Below, in pieces: positions 26,766 through 35,592 of a stretch of 64,000 bases of DNA (positions are counted from its first letter, which is position 1; every line of letters begins with the position of its first letter). The notes under the pieces were generated by a model. That model made no database searches. It saw nothing but the letters and a program-made list of their open reading frames with translations, and was not told where the DNA came from. Origin of the DNA: Xenorhabdus yunnanensis (GTDB lineage Bacteria; Pseudomonadota; Gammaproteobacteria; Enterobacterales; Enterobacteriaceae). The position numbers were made by a program, and so were the translations under genes. The stretch is from contig NZ_JAQRFI010000016.1 of assembly GCF_028598805.1 (NCBI RefSeq), positions 26,372 to 90,371 of the forward strand, written 5' to 3'.

Positions 26766-26939
26766 TACTCTGATATAAACCATAAAGTTTAGTGCGATAA
26801 TATTTTTCAGGGTTTATTCATTATTGTTTGTTTCAGCATTTTTATTTTCAGCAAACACAGTTGAGTTGTTCATTGAATACATCACAGGGTTCCTTGCATA
26901 GTCAGGATTATTTTACGACTGAGCAGGAACCTATTTGGC

Positions 26940-27485
26940 ATGAAAATAACTGTGTTAATCGGCTTAATCGCGGTCACACTGGCGGGATGTACCGTTCCAG
27001 TAAAGCAACCGCTACCTCAGCCTTCTCAAAATAGCTTTTCTTCCGTTACACTGACACGAAACATCCAATCTGTTTCTCCGGATATTTATCAGCAAATACC
27101 TGAAGTCGTCCGCTACGGGCGTTATTTATTGGTGAGTACCAACCCGACAGAAGCCCAGCGTGATCCACTTTCCCAACTGATTGATATCCAGATTCCCGCT
27201 TCCCAGAATCCCACTGTTGCCGATGCGATGCGTTATGTATTACGTCAATCCGGATACGCACTCTGTGTGCCTGACAAGAAGAATGACATTTTATATCGCC
27301 AACCGCTGCCATCAGTGCACGCTCAGTTAGGCCCTGTCAGGTTACGCACTGCGTTGCAGGTGATGGCAGGTCCGGCCTGGCAACTGGAAGTGGATGAGGT
27401 GAAACGTGTCGTTTGCCACCATTTGCGACAGGGTTATCAACTTCCGGTTCCGGCTAAACAACCGCAGCAGGGAGACGGACGTTGA
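26940..27485 (+). CDS. PilL-like ICE lipoprotein (TIGR03748 type)
   Basis: 181 residues with signal peptide MKITVLIGLIAVTLAGC; LAGC is the lipobox. The mature part (PEVVRYGRYLLVSTNPTEAQRDPLSQLIDIQIP; PLPSVHAQLGPVRLRTALQVMAGPAWQLEVD) is the conserved N-terminal module of PilL proteins encoded at the start of PFGI-1 type transfer regions. Full pilus clusters are absent here, so only this lipoprotein part remains. Its stop overlaps the next start (TGATG), the first of several such couplings. Confidence 0.8.
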   Translation: MKITVLIGLIAVTLAGCTVPVKQPLPQPSQNSFSSVTLTRNIQSVSPDIYQQIPEVVRYGRYLLVSTNPTEAQRDPLSQLIDIQIPASQNPTVADAMRYVLRQSGYALCVPDKKNDILYRQPLPSVHAQLGPVRLRTALQVMAGPAWQLEVDEVKRVVCHHLRQGYQLPVPAKQPQQGDGR

Positions 27486-28183
27486 TGAAATTACACCAGT
27501 TCAGTCTGTTGGCATGGTTGCTTAGCAGTTCGGTCTGGGCAGCCACATCGGCACCGTTAGCTTCACAGCAGACGCAAATGACAGAAAGCCAGCTGCAATC
27601 CCTGAAAAGCCCGGCTGAACAGTGGAAGTTAAGTGCCGATGAATATCAGCGTTATCAGCACCTGATGAACGGGCCACGGGGTATCCAGTCGCCGGGGCTT
27701 GATCCGTTGACGACATTAGGTATTGAAGCCGAAAATGATACCGAGCGCCGCCGTTATGCTGAACAGTGGGTTAAGTCAGAGTTTGCCCGTACCGAAAAAG
27801 AGCTGCGTTTCCAGCGGGAAGTGGATGCTGCCTGGCAGCGGCTGTTTCCTGATGTCTTGCCGGTCAATATGGAAAAATCGCATGAAGTAAATGGTCGGCT
27901 GGCATTGTTTGTCAGAGCCAAAGATTGCCCGCAATGTGAAACCCGTTTGGCCGAAGTGCTGGCTGCAAAGCAACCCGTTGATATCTATCTGGTCGACAGT
28001 CGGGGCAATGACGACACGCTGCGGCAGTGGGCTAAAGCCCATCACATTCCCGTTGAACGGGTACGCAACCGGCAAATTACCCTGAATCATGATGCGGGTT
28101 ACTGGTTCCGGTTTGGTAAAGGGCTGATGCCGGTATTGCTGCGACAAGGAGATCAAGGATGGCAGGTCACGTCATTACAATGA
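27485..28183 (+). CDS. ICE protein, TIGR03759 family
   Basis: 232 residues from ATG 27485, which overlaps the previous stop. A signal peptide (LHQFSLLAWLLSSSVWA) sends it to the periplasm. The C-terminal half (GRLALFVRAKDCPQCETRLAEVLAAKQPVDIYLVDSRG) carries a CPQC motif in a thioredoxin-like setting, so a role in disulfide chemistry of the transfer apparatus is possible. Conserved in PFGI-1 type ICEs directly before the TIGR03765 and traD genes. Confidence 0.85.
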   Translation: MKLHQFSLLAWLLSSSVWAATSAPLASQQTQMTESQLQSLKSPAEQWKLSADEYQRYQHLMNGPRGIQSPGLDPLTTLGIEAENDTERRRYAEQWVKSEFARTEKELRFQREVDAAWQRLFPDVLPVNMEKSHEVNGRLALFVRAKDCPQCETRLAEVLAAKQPVDIYLVDSRGNDDTLRQWAKAHHIPVERVRNRQITLNHDAGYWFRFGKGLMPVLLRQGDQGWQVTSLQ

Positions 28184-28698
28184 AACGGTTGAGCGTATTC
28201 CCCATTATCGGCCTGTTATGGATGACTACCTGCCAGGCCGAACTGAATGTGATTGCCGATTTAGGCGGCAAAGATGCCTCGCCTTTTTATGAAGGTATTC
28301 ATGCTCAAGCGGATGCTGTTTCTGCATTACCACCCTCTTCTTTACCCGAAAAATCAGGTGAAGCCGCCATGTTACCGGTCAACACACCGGAACTGACACC
28401 GGGGAAAGTCATCCGCCGCCCACTGCAACTGCCGGGAATTGGGGCGTTATTTCTGATAGGCGATGATCCCGACTCGCGCCAGTGGCTAAGCCAGCATGCT
28501 ACTATATTGGCAAAATTGCATGCGGTGGGGCTGGTCGTCAATGTCAGGGAAATGGCGGGCTTACAGGCACTGCGTGCTTTGGCTCCGGGGTTACTTCTGT
28601 CACCGGCCTCCGGCACAGAACTGGCCCGCCGATTGCAACTGCAACATTACCCCGTGTTGATCACCGACACTCAACTTTCTCAGCAGCCCTCACCATGA
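28180..28698 (+). CDS. ICE protein, TIGR03765 (PFL_4695) family
   Basis: 172 residues from MKRLSVFPIIGLLWMTTCQA, a signal peptide. ATG 28180 overlaps the preceding stop as ATGA, which decides the start. Recognisable family features are LNVIADLGGKDASPFYEGI and VRREMAGLQALRALAPGLLLSPASG-like text near the C-terminus. A periplasmic protein of the conjugation system with no defined biochemical role. The stop overlaps the traD start (ATGA). Confidence 0.85.
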   Translation: MKRLSVFPIIGLLWMTTCQAELNVIADLGGKDASPFYEGIHAQADAVSALPPSSLPEKSGEAAMLPVNTPELTPGKVIRRPLQLPGIGALFLIGDDPDSRQWLSQHATILAKLHAVGLVVNVREMAGLQALRALAPGLLLSPASGTELARRLQLQHYPVLITDTQLSQQPSP

Positions 28699-30758
28699 GC
28701 CGCCGTTATGTGGTTGAAGCCCTGCTACGCCCGGCGGTGGAACTGAATACCGCGGTGGTCTCTGCCGTCGCCGCATTTATCTGCCTCCGGGCACCGTGGG
28801 CGATTGCACTTACTCCCTCGGTCAGCTATGTGATGGCCGGGAGTTTTACTGTATTAGCGATAATACGCACATGGCAGGGCATTCAGGTTATCCGCTATCG
28901 CCGAAATCTGAGCCGTTTACCGCGTTACCAGATGAGCACCAGACACATTCCCGTCAGTCATCAGCGCTTGTTTCTGGGCCGGGGTTTTCGCTGGCAGCAG
29001 AAGCATACCCAGCGTTTGCAGGATACCCGGCGACCGGAAGTAGAACGATTTGTGCAACCCTCTAAGGTTTATCAGTTTGCCCGTTTACTGGAGCATCGAA
29101 CCGAATACCGTTGGCCGGCATTGTCAAATCTGTTGCGTAAAGATTCCCCGTTAAATCCGGTGCGACCATTGCCTCCGGTTGGGGGCAATCCTATGATCCA
29201 CGGTATTGAACCGCAGGAAGCCGAAGTGTTTATGGATCTGCGTGAGCGCGTCGGGCATACCCTGGTAATGGGGACGACTCGCGTGGGAAAAACCCGGCTG
29301 GCCGAATTGCTGATAACCCAGGATATCCGGCGCGGTGAAGTGGTGATTGTCTTTGATCCCAAAGGTGACGCTGACCTGTTAAGACGCATCTGGGCAGAAG
29401 CCCACCGGGCAGGCCGTGGCAGTGAACTGTCCCTCTTTCATCTGGGCTGGCCGGAAATTTCGGCACGTTATAATGCGGTCGGGCGGTTTGGTCGGGTATC
29501 GGAAGTTGCTTCCCGTCTGGCGGGGCAATTGAGTGGCGAAGGCAACAGTGCGGCGTTCCGGGAGTTTGCCTGGCGGTTCGTCAATATTGTCGCCCGTGCG
29601 TTGGTGGCACTGGGGCACCGGCCGGATTACACGCTTATCACGCGTTACGTCAATAATATCAGCGAACTGTATCAGCTGTATGCCACTAAAGTGATGGAAG
29701 ACAGGCAGCCCACCCTGCTGGAACAAATCAATCAATCCCTTGGCAAGCTGAAAGAAAAAGATATCCCGCGCAATATGCAGGGGCAGCCGGATGCGTTTCG
29801 GCTGTGGGCAATGGAAGTCGCGTTGAGTTCAGACGCGGGTAAACAACTCTACGACCCGATTCTGGACGGGTTACGCTCTGCCGTGCGTTATGACCGCACC
29901 TATTTTGATAAAATTGTCGCCTCGTTGCTGCCCCTGCTGGAAAAACTGACCACGGGAAAAATCTCAGAACTGTTATCACCGGATTATCTCAATATGGCCG
30001 ATTTACGCCCGATTTTCGATTGGGAACAGGTGATCCGCAAGAATGGCATTGTCTATATCGGGCTGGATGCGTTGTCTGACAGTGATGTGGCCTCGGCGGT
30101 GGGCAACAGCATGTTTGCGGATTTGGTCAGTGTGGCCGGGCAGATTTATAAATATGGCATGAATGCAGGGTTGCCGGTGCGCCAGGACGGGAAATTGGCG
30201 ATTAACCTGCATTGTGACGAATTCAATGAACTGATGGGGGATGAGTTTATCCCGCTGATCAATAAAGGTGGTGGGGCCGGTATGCAGGTCACTGCCTATA
30301 CCCAGACCTCCTCGGATATTGAAGCCCGTATCGGCAGCCCGGCCAAAACCGCGCAGGTGATTGGTAACTTCAATACCCTGATTATGCTGCGGGTACGGGA
30401 TAACCGGACGGCAGAGCTGCTCACCAGTCAGTTGCCCGAAGTGGAAATCTACAGCAAAACGCTGGTCTCAGGGCACACTGATATCGCTGATGTTGAACAG
30501 GGGCAGGATTTTACCTCATCCACACAGGACAGGGTCGGCACAGTCAAAACGCCGCTGGTGACGCCGGCTGAAATGATTAACCTGCCGAAAGGGCAGGCAT
30601 TCGCCTTATTGGAGGGCGGGCAGTTGTGGAAAATTCGCATGCCTCTGCCCACCGGCGATGACAATGATGCCCTGATGCCGGCGAGTTTGCAGAACATCGC
30701 TGAGCATATGCGGCGGCACTATCGTACCAGTGAAAATTGGTGGGAAGAGAAAGGGTGA
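28695..30758 (+). CDS. traD: Conjugative coupling ATPase TraD (SXT/TOL type)
   Basis: 687 residues from MSRRYVVEALLRP. ATG 28695 overlaps the upstream stop, so longer readings are rejected. Two membrane segments near 20-60 anchor it in the inner membrane. Walker A GTTRVGKTRL lies near 192 and Walker B-like EVVIVFDPKGDADLL just after; ALLEGGQLWKIRMP closes the ATPase domain. It is the VirD4-type receptor that brings the relaxase-DNA complex to the type IV secretion channel. Intact. It sits between TIGR03765 and TIGR03747 genes, the usual order. Confidence 0.94.
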   Translation: MSRRYVVEALLRPAVELNTAVVSAVAAFICLRAPWAIALTPSVSYVMAGSFTVLAIIRTWQGIQVIRYRRNLSRLPRYQMSTRHIPVSHQRLFLGRGFRWQQKHTQRLQDTRRPEVERFVQPSKVYQFARLLEHRTEYRWPALSNLLRKDSPLNPVRPLPPVGGNPMIHGIEPQEAEVFMDLRERVGHTLVMGTTRVGKTRLAELLITQDIRRGEVVIVFDPKGDADLLRRIWAEAHRAGRGSELSLFHLGWPEISARYNAVGRFGRVSEVASRLAGQLSGEGNSAAFREFAWRFVNIVARALVALGHRPDYTLITRYVNNISELYQLYATKVMEDRQPTLLEQINQSLGKLKEKDIPRNMQGQPDAFRLWAMEVALSSDAGKQLYDPILDGLRSAVRYDRTYFDKIVASLLPLLEKLTTGKISELLSPDYLNMADLRPIFDWEQVIRKNGIVYIGLDALSDSDVASAVGNSMFADLVSVAGQIYKYGMNAGLPVRQDGKLAINLHCDEFNELMGDEFIPLINKGGGAGMQVTAYTQTSSDIEARIGSPAKTAQVIGNFNTLIMLRVRDNRTAELLTSQLPEVEIYSKTLVSGHTDIADVEQGQDFTSSTQDRVGTVKTPLVTPAEMINLPKGQAFALLEGGQLWKIRMPLPTGDDNDALMPASLQNIAEHMRRHYRTSENWWEEKG

Positions 30759-30767
30759 TTTCACGTC

Positions 30768-31526
30768 ATGGCACCGTCAGAAAACCTATCCCGTCAGCCT
30801 TCCCAACCACCCCGTAAGCATGGGTTGCTATATCGTGTGTTATGGGAATGGCCGTGGCAGCTCATTGGCTTTATTGTGATGTCGTGGCTGTTCAGTCTGT
30901 TACTGGAATACCTTGGTATGGCTTTTTTCTGGCCGGATGAGGGGGCTGCTCACAGCCAGACGATGATGAAAACCGAGCTGCAATTTTTATCCACGGAATT
31001 TACCCGGAGTCTGTTGTTGTCAGAACCTTCACAAACGGTTTCTGATTGGCTGGTACAGACCTATCAATGGCTGTTTGTTGACAGTGGTTTTATGTACTGG
31101 ATACAGGGACAATCGCACTCTCAGCTTAATAGCCGCAATGATTTTATGCGTGAATTCAATACGGTATTACATAGCATATCGGGTTATTTGCGGGAATATG
31201 CGCTGGCTACCGTGTTTATCACGATGGTGACGCTGATCCGGCTGGCGATTCTGGTGCTGTCCGTTCCGCTGTTTGTGATGGTGTTTTTGGTCGCGCTGGT
31301 TGACGGGCTGGGGCGACGGGACTTACGCCGGTATGGCGCAGGCTATGAATCGAGTTTTGTTTACCATCATGCTAAGCGGGGCATTAAACCTGCCTGCATC
31401 ATTCCCTGTGTGCTGTATTTATCGTGGCCGGATGTGATGCACCCTACCGTGATATTGCTGCCAGCGGCACTGTTGCTGGGGATGGCGGTGGTGATCACCA
31501 CATCAATGTTTAAAAAGTATTTATAG
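30768..31526 (+). CDS. ICE membrane protein, TIGR03747 (PFL_4697) family
   Basis: 252 residues. Several hydrophobic segments (LIGFIVMSWLFSLLLEYLGM, LAILVLSVPLFVMVFLVALV and two at the C-terminus, PTVILLPAALLLGMAVVIT) make it an inner-membrane protein. GRRDLRRYGAGYESSFVYHHAKR is the family's conserved loop. It follows traD by 9 nt, and the two are probably co-translated. The following palindrome at 31540-31580 ends the first transfer block. Confidence 0.88.
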   Translation: MAPSENLSRQPSQPPRKHGLLYRVLWEWPWQLIGFIVMSWLFSLLLEYLGMAFFWPDEGAAHSQTMMKTELQFLSTEFTRSLLLSEPSQTVSDWLVQTYQWLFVDSGFMYWIQGQSHSQLNSRNDFMREFNTVLHSISGYLREYALATVFITMVTLIRLAILVLSVPLFVMVFLVALVDGLGRRDLRRYGAGYESSFVYHHAKRGIKPACIIPCVLYLSWPDVMHPTVILLPAALLLGMAVVITTSMFKKYL

Positions 31527-31539
31527 CGCACGACGCTGT

Positions 31540-31580
31540 ACGATGGCATACAAAACGGGTTTTGTTTTGTATGCCATCGT
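31540..31580. terminator. Long perfect hairpin after the first transfer block
   Basis: Arms of 17 bases (starting ACGATGGCATAC) around a 7-base loop, 13 nt after the stop of the TIGR03747 gene. It could terminate transcription in both directions; no long U-run follows on the plus strand. Confidence 0.6.
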
Positions 31581-31618
31581 CAGCAGACAAGCCGCACCGC
31601 GGCGCGTCAGTCTGGCAG

Positions 31619-31741
31619 TCAAAGACTGCTTTCAACCATCGCAATGATGATGGCAGAAAGTTCGATTTCTGCTTGAGTTGCAGTGATATCGCCGTTAGCT
31701 GCTGCATAGGATAAAGTTACTGTGGTTCCCAGTATTGCCAT
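31619..31741 (-). CDS. Possible 40-residue peptide
   Basis: A short frame beginning MAILGTTVTLSYAAANG and ending IIIAMVESSL. Composition is plausible for a small exported or leader-type peptide, but the ribosome binding site (CAGCCCCT) is poor and I recognise no relative. It lies on the strand opposite the transfer genes, just after the 31540-31580 hairpin. Confidence 0.25.
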   Translation of the reverse strand: MAILGTTVTLSYAAANGDITATQAEIELSAIIIAMVESSL

Positions 31742-32114
31742 AGGGGCTGTTAATTTACACAGATATTATTTTTTGTGATGAATGATAGGCAATCAGGGGA
31801 GGGGGGTAAGCTGAAACCGTCCATCCATTTTCATTTTATCATATTTATCACTTAATGATTCAACAGTGCGGTATTTGTTAACATGGTTGTCAGATTTTTC
31901 TTTGATTTTTTCGCAAAAAAAGTAAATTTTTGCGTGAATCCCCCCAATAATCAATCCTGAAATCCATAGGATATATATTGTTAATTTGGTTGTTCAAAAC
32001 ATTTTATATCCAAGGCCTCAAAAAAGATTAAGGCTCATCAAATTATAATATTACTATTTGAAATAATTAAGTTATTTTTCTTCTCGATAAAATAATACTC
32101 ACACACAATATTGG
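31742..32114. other. AT-rich gene-free stretch
   Basis: No gene seen. The AT-rich sequence before 32115 probably contains the promoter of the methyltransferase gene; no site is clear enough to place. Confidence 0.4.
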
Positions 32115-32918
32115 ATGTTACTTATGCCAAATTATAGATTAGATAATTCTTATAAACAGGCTAGCCATCGTTTATCGTTATTAGAACAACAATTAGATCC
32201 CCTGACTCAGCGTCGTATAAAAATGCTCGACCTTGGCCAAGGCTCTCGTTGTCTGGAGATTGGCGCTGGAAATGGTTCAATAGCTAAATGGTTATGTAAG
32301 TATGTTGGAGCTAGCGGCAGTGTGGTGGCAACGGATATCAATACAACATTACTCGATCATATCGAGCTCCCAAATCTTGAAGTATGGGAGCATGATATTC
32401 TAAAGTCGGCGCTACCATGCTCATCGTTTGATTTTATCCATGCTCGTTGGGTTCTTTATCATTTACCATCAAATCTGGAATGTATTATTCAACGGATGAT
32501 TGATGCGCTTCGTCCTTCTGGAATATTACTATTAGAAGATGTTGACTTTTTCCCAATAAATACTTCGTCATCTGCTGTATATCGTGAGTTCATGACAGCT
32601 TTAGTTAATTCAGTCGCCACACCATCCGGAAGAGACGGCTTCTGGATGCGTAACCTACCAGAAATTATTGCCACAACGGAACTGACGCAAGTTGGAGGAG
32701 AAGGCGAATTTCCTGTCATTCAAGGTGGGGGGGCGGCAGCGAAATTCTTTGAATTAACTGCGGAACAAATACGTGAAAAAATGCTGACAGAATCATCATT
32801 ATCTTTGGACATGTTTGAACAGGGTTTACAGCTACTCAACTCACCTGATTTTTGGGCATTTGGAGGGGGGAATATCGCCGTCTGGGGGAGGAAAAAAACC
32901 AACACGTTACATGCGTGA
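32115..32918 (+). CDS. Class I SAM-dependent methyltransferase
   Basis: 267 residues (or 264 from the Met at 32124; neither start has a strong ribosome binding site). Motif I CLEIGAGNGSIAKWL, acidic motif II ending VVATDIN, and post-I FDFIHARWVLYHLP with LRPSGILLLEDVDFF are typical of class I enzymes. The substrate cannot be told. AT-rich codon use differs from the flanking transfer genes, so it looks like recent cargo inserted between the first and second transfer blocks. Confidence 0.82.
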   Translation: MLLMPNYRLDNSYKQASHRLSLLEQQLDPLTQRRIKMLDLGQGSRCLEIGAGNGSIAKWLCKYVGASGSVVATDINTTLLDHIELPNLEVWEHDILKSALPCSSFDFIHARWVLYHLPSNLECIIQRMIDALRPSGILLLEDVDFFPINTSSSAVYREFMTALVNSVATPSGRDGFWMRNLPEIIATTELTQVGGEGEFPVIQGGGAAAKFFELTAEQIREKMLTESSLSLDMFEQGLQLLNSPDFWAFGGGNIAVWGRKKTNTLHA

Positions 32919-33025
32919 CCATTTTTCAAAATGCAAGGCTTCAGTCTATCACTGGAGGTTGGAGGTTAGTCTTTGGCTAAGTAAATTCAATAGGCAGATC
33001 AATTATTTTCAAGACAATCGTCATT

Positions 33026-33280
33026 ATGCCTTTCATTAGTGAAGAGAAAGAGATAGCCCCAGATGCTATGTACGAAGCCTTAAATTAGGCATCTAAAATC
33101 TTTGGACAATTTTAGCTTACAATCCTTATCAGCAAAAACAAAAAAGGTTTAAATCTTATAAATGACTTGAGCGAGTTTTATTTTGCATTTGATGAAAGTC
33201 TGGGGGATCCCAATATAGGCGGGAATGGTGTAGCTCAAATAGATTTGTTAACAAACAAGAGCCATTGGGCTTGTGGGTGA
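33026..33280 (+). pseudogene. Remnant frame with two in-frame ambers
   Basis: The frame reads MPFISEEKEIAPDAMYEALN, TAG, ASKIFGQF, TAG, then about 50 codons to ...NKSHWACG and a TGA. The long second part (NLINDLSEFYFAFDESLGDPNIGG) reads like protein, but I recognise no family. Probably the ruins of a small cargo gene; it could also be chance. Confidence 0.3.
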
Positions 33281-33396
33281 TAATGACTATATCGGCAGTT
33301 ATTTGATTATATTATTAACCCGCGGCAATTTTTATCATTAAAAATCCAGATTTGATGTCGCAAAAAAACGCATCAAATCTGGATGTTAAGACTGAA

Positions 33397-34089
33397 TTAA
33401 TGGCAATATCTGGATGGATTGTTAACCACCTGCGTCATCGACTCAAACCAGTCACAGGCCTGACTGGTCCGGTTGCTTCCCTTTGGATTGAAACAGTAAT
33501 GTTCGTGCGAAGTATCTTCACAATACCCCACAAATGGCTGGTCAATACGGTGCAGCTGAATAGCTGCCGCCTGCTCTTTGGAAGTCGGGAAAAATGCGCC
33601 GCCGACTTCCGCAAACATATCGGTATCGTCCTGTTGTGCGCCACAGTGTTCGCAGTGGTTTATCCAGTGCTGTCGGTGCAGCCGTTGGCTGACAGCTTTG
33701 CGCAACGTGTGATGAAAGCCGGGCAGCACATTACGAACGATAGCCGGGATATCAGCGATATAAAACAAAAATGCCGGGCTATCCTGCTCGGTATAGTCTA
33801 TTTCCGTGCCGGGTTCATCGTCGCTGTCGGCTTCCAGTAGCTGGTGTCCGGCAGGCAGCATAAACGCGGTGACGGTGGTGTCTTCATGGCAGTGCGGGCA
33901 CGCAGTCCGGGTTTGCGCGAGATACCAGTATTCCGCATGGACATTGTAGAACGGCAGCCATTGCATAAATGGCTCCGGGTCAAAACTGTTGTCGATATAC
34001 CAGATTTGGGCGGCCGCATCCCAGTGTGCCCCCAACTTGCGTACCTTCTCATAGTCATCATCGGGGACGTGTAAATCAATCCGCAGCAT
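33397..34089 (-). CDS. DUF5710-type protein with two zinc-like motifs
   Basis: 230 residues from MLRIDLHVPDDDYEKV. The N-terminal 50 residues (VRKLGAHWDAAAQIWYIDNS) are the DUF5710 module, often found on primases and conjugative accessory proteins. Later CPHC and CEHC pairs suggest a treble or single zinc-binding site, and the mid part is acidic. It is encoded opposite to the transfer genes between blocks one and two. Conserved in this position in related ICEs as far as I recall; function unknown, perhaps nucleic-acid handling. Confidence 0.7.
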   Translation of the reverse strand: MLRIDLHVPDDDYEKVRKLGAHWDAAAQIWYIDNSFDPEPFMQWLPFYNVHAEYWYLAQTRTACPHCHEDTTVTAFMLPAGHQLLEADSDDEPGTEIDYTEQDSPAFLFYIADIPAIVRNVLPGFHHTLRKAVSQRLHRQHWINHCEHCGAQQDDTDMFAEVGGAFFPTSKEQAAAIQLHRIDQPFVGYCEDTSHEHYCFNPKGSNRTSQACDWFESMTQVVNNPSRYCH

Positions 34090-34240
34090 ATTGCTTGCTC
34101 CCTTCATTGATCAGTGTTGGCTGAATAAATTAGTCAGACTATTTAGCTAATTTTCACCAAAGCATAAAGAGTTTATTGCTGACCGGCAGTAAAAAACCCC
34201 GCATTCTCGCACCCTGAAATCCATGACGAGGGGAGTTTTT

Positions 34241-34573
34241 ATGTGTGGTTGCTTTTCTTCAATATCCAGTGCGGCCTGTCTGCTGGGATTAACCGTGTTG
34301 TGTGTACCGCTGGCTCAGGCGGCTGAGAAAGATGAGCTGGCCAGTGCCAAACATCTGATTGAGCAGGTACAGATGGCACTGGAGCGCGCCAGTATCGCCG
34401 AAAAACAACTTGACCTGTCAGAACTTCCTCGTTATCACTTTGATTATTCACGCATCAGGGCTGATCTCAACACCCTCAAAGCCGGTATCGATCACTACTT
34501 AATGCCTTCCCGCGATCAGCCCCGTTATCCCGTACCCATCTCCGGCGATTACCGTCAGGAACATCCGCAATGA
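34241..34573 (+). CDS. RAQPRD family ICE protein (TIGR01690)
   Basis: 110 residues from MCGCFSSISSA, with GAGGGG ideally spaced upstream; this supports 34241 over 34223. A signal peptide ends at VPLAQA. The mature protein is a short helical segment, and the family motif near the end reads LMPSRDQPRYP here (consensus SRAQPRDP). It opens the second transfer block. The stop overlaps the next start as ATGA. Likely periplasmic part of the mating apparatus. Confidence 0.88.
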   Translation: MCGCFSSISSAACLLGLTVLCVPLAQAAEKDELASAKHLIEQVQMALERASIAEKQLDLSELPRYHFDYSRIRADLNTLKAGIDHYLMPSRDQPRYPVPISGDYRQEHPQ

Positions 34574-34806
34574 CCCCGGCACAACGCAATGCCTTTGAAG
34601 TGGCCTCAGGACACTTTGATGTCACTTTTTTGTATTTGGTGTGTGTCGGCTTTTTCCTGGCCACGTTGTTTCTGTGGGCCGCCTGGGCTGTGGTGGATGT
34701 CTGGAACGGCTGGGCGAATGAAAAAGTACGTAATCAGACCCTCAGCCAGTTTGCCATCCGGACCGCGGTATTGCTGGTCGTGGCTGTCTGGATGTTTGCC
34801 AGTTAG
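34570..34806 (+). CDS. ICE protein, TIGR03758 family
   Basis: 78 residues, ATG coupled to the previous stop. Two hydrophobic segments (FLYLVCVGFFLATLFLWAAW and FAIRTAVLLVVAVWMFA) flank a short loop. Small inner-membrane protein, in the position and of the size of VirB3/TraA-like subunits of MPF-G systems. Confidence 0.85.
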   Translation: MTPAQRNAFEVASGHFDVTFLYLVCVGFFLATLFLWAAWAVVDVWNGWANEKVRNQTLSQFAIRTAVLLVVAVWMFAS

Positions 34807-34892
34807 TGCAATGTGCAATAAACACAATGAAAAGGAATAGATGGAACATGAAGCACATTTTTAAATTCTGTTGCTGTATCAGAACAAACCTA

Positions 34893-35225
34893 ATGACACG
34901 GGTTAGTACACTCATGCTGTTATTTGGGCTTTCCTGTGAATCAGCCTGAGCCGATTTACCGGCTATCGAACCGCCCAAAAGTGGTGGCGGAGGCGGATTG
35001 CTGGGGCAGGCGAAAGGGTACGCGCAGGATGGCATTGTGATTGGCGGGTTGATCCTCTCGGCAGTGGCGTTCTTTAAGGTCGCCTCGGCCACCGTCGAAA
35101 CCTTTTCCGAAGTGCGGGATGGCAAATCGACCTGGACCCAATTTGGTGCCATCGTTGTGGTCGGCGTGGTGCTGTTGGTTGCCGTGATTTGGTTGCTGTC
35201 GAAATCGGCCAGCATTATCTTTTAA
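34893..35225 (+). pseudogene. ICE membrane protein, TIGR03745 family, broken N-terminus
   Basis: The C-terminal part from 34998 (LLGQAKGYAQDGIVIGGLILSAVAFFKVASATVETF) is intact with two membrane segments. Upstream, the signal peptide and ADLPAIEPP region are in a different frame and carry three lesions: an extra T near 34920, TGA at 34948-34950 where Trp (SAWADLP) is expected, and one base missing in the A-run near 34978. A TTG at 34998 preceded by a GGAGGCGGA stretch might start a shortened protein without signal peptide. Probably non-functional. Confidence 0.75.
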
Positions 35226-35235
35226 GGTGATCACC

Positions 35236-35592
35236 ATGCAGACGATCACTTTCTTACCTGACCGTTTAAACGCCGAACCGGTGGTATTTCGCGGGTTCAC
35301 CACGCCTGAGATGGGACTGGCCGCACTGGCTGGGGTCATGCTCGGACTGGCAGTCAGTATTCCCCTGCTCCCATTAGCCGGTTGGGTCATGCTCCCGACC
35401 GGCATGTTGGTCATGCCCTTGTTACTGGTAAGCTTTGGCGGGCGTTGGCTCGCACACCTCAAGCGTGGCAAGCCGGAAAATTATATCTGGCTGAAGCTGG
35501 CAGAGAAAAAACGCCGACTGGGTATCGGTGATCCGGCCTTGATTATTGCCGCTCAGGGCTGGTCGTTGCGCCGTAGCAGGAGCCTGCGATGA
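35236..35592 (+). CDS. ICE protein, TIGR03750 family
   Basis: 118 residues from MQTITFLPDRLNAEPVVFRGFTTPE. Two adjacent hydrophobic segments (LGLAVSIPLLPLAGWVMLP, MPLLLVSFGG) are followed by a basic tail, the layout of TraL/VirB3-type proteins. It overlaps the next gene's start as ATGA (35589-35592). Inner-membrane component of the type IV secretion system. Confidence 0.87.
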   Translation: MQTITFLPDRLNAEPVVFRGFTTPEMGLAALAGVMLGLAVSIPLLPLAGWVMLPTGMLVMPLLLVSFGGRWLAHLKRGKPENYIWLKLAEKKRRLGIGDPALIIAAQGWSLRRSRSLR

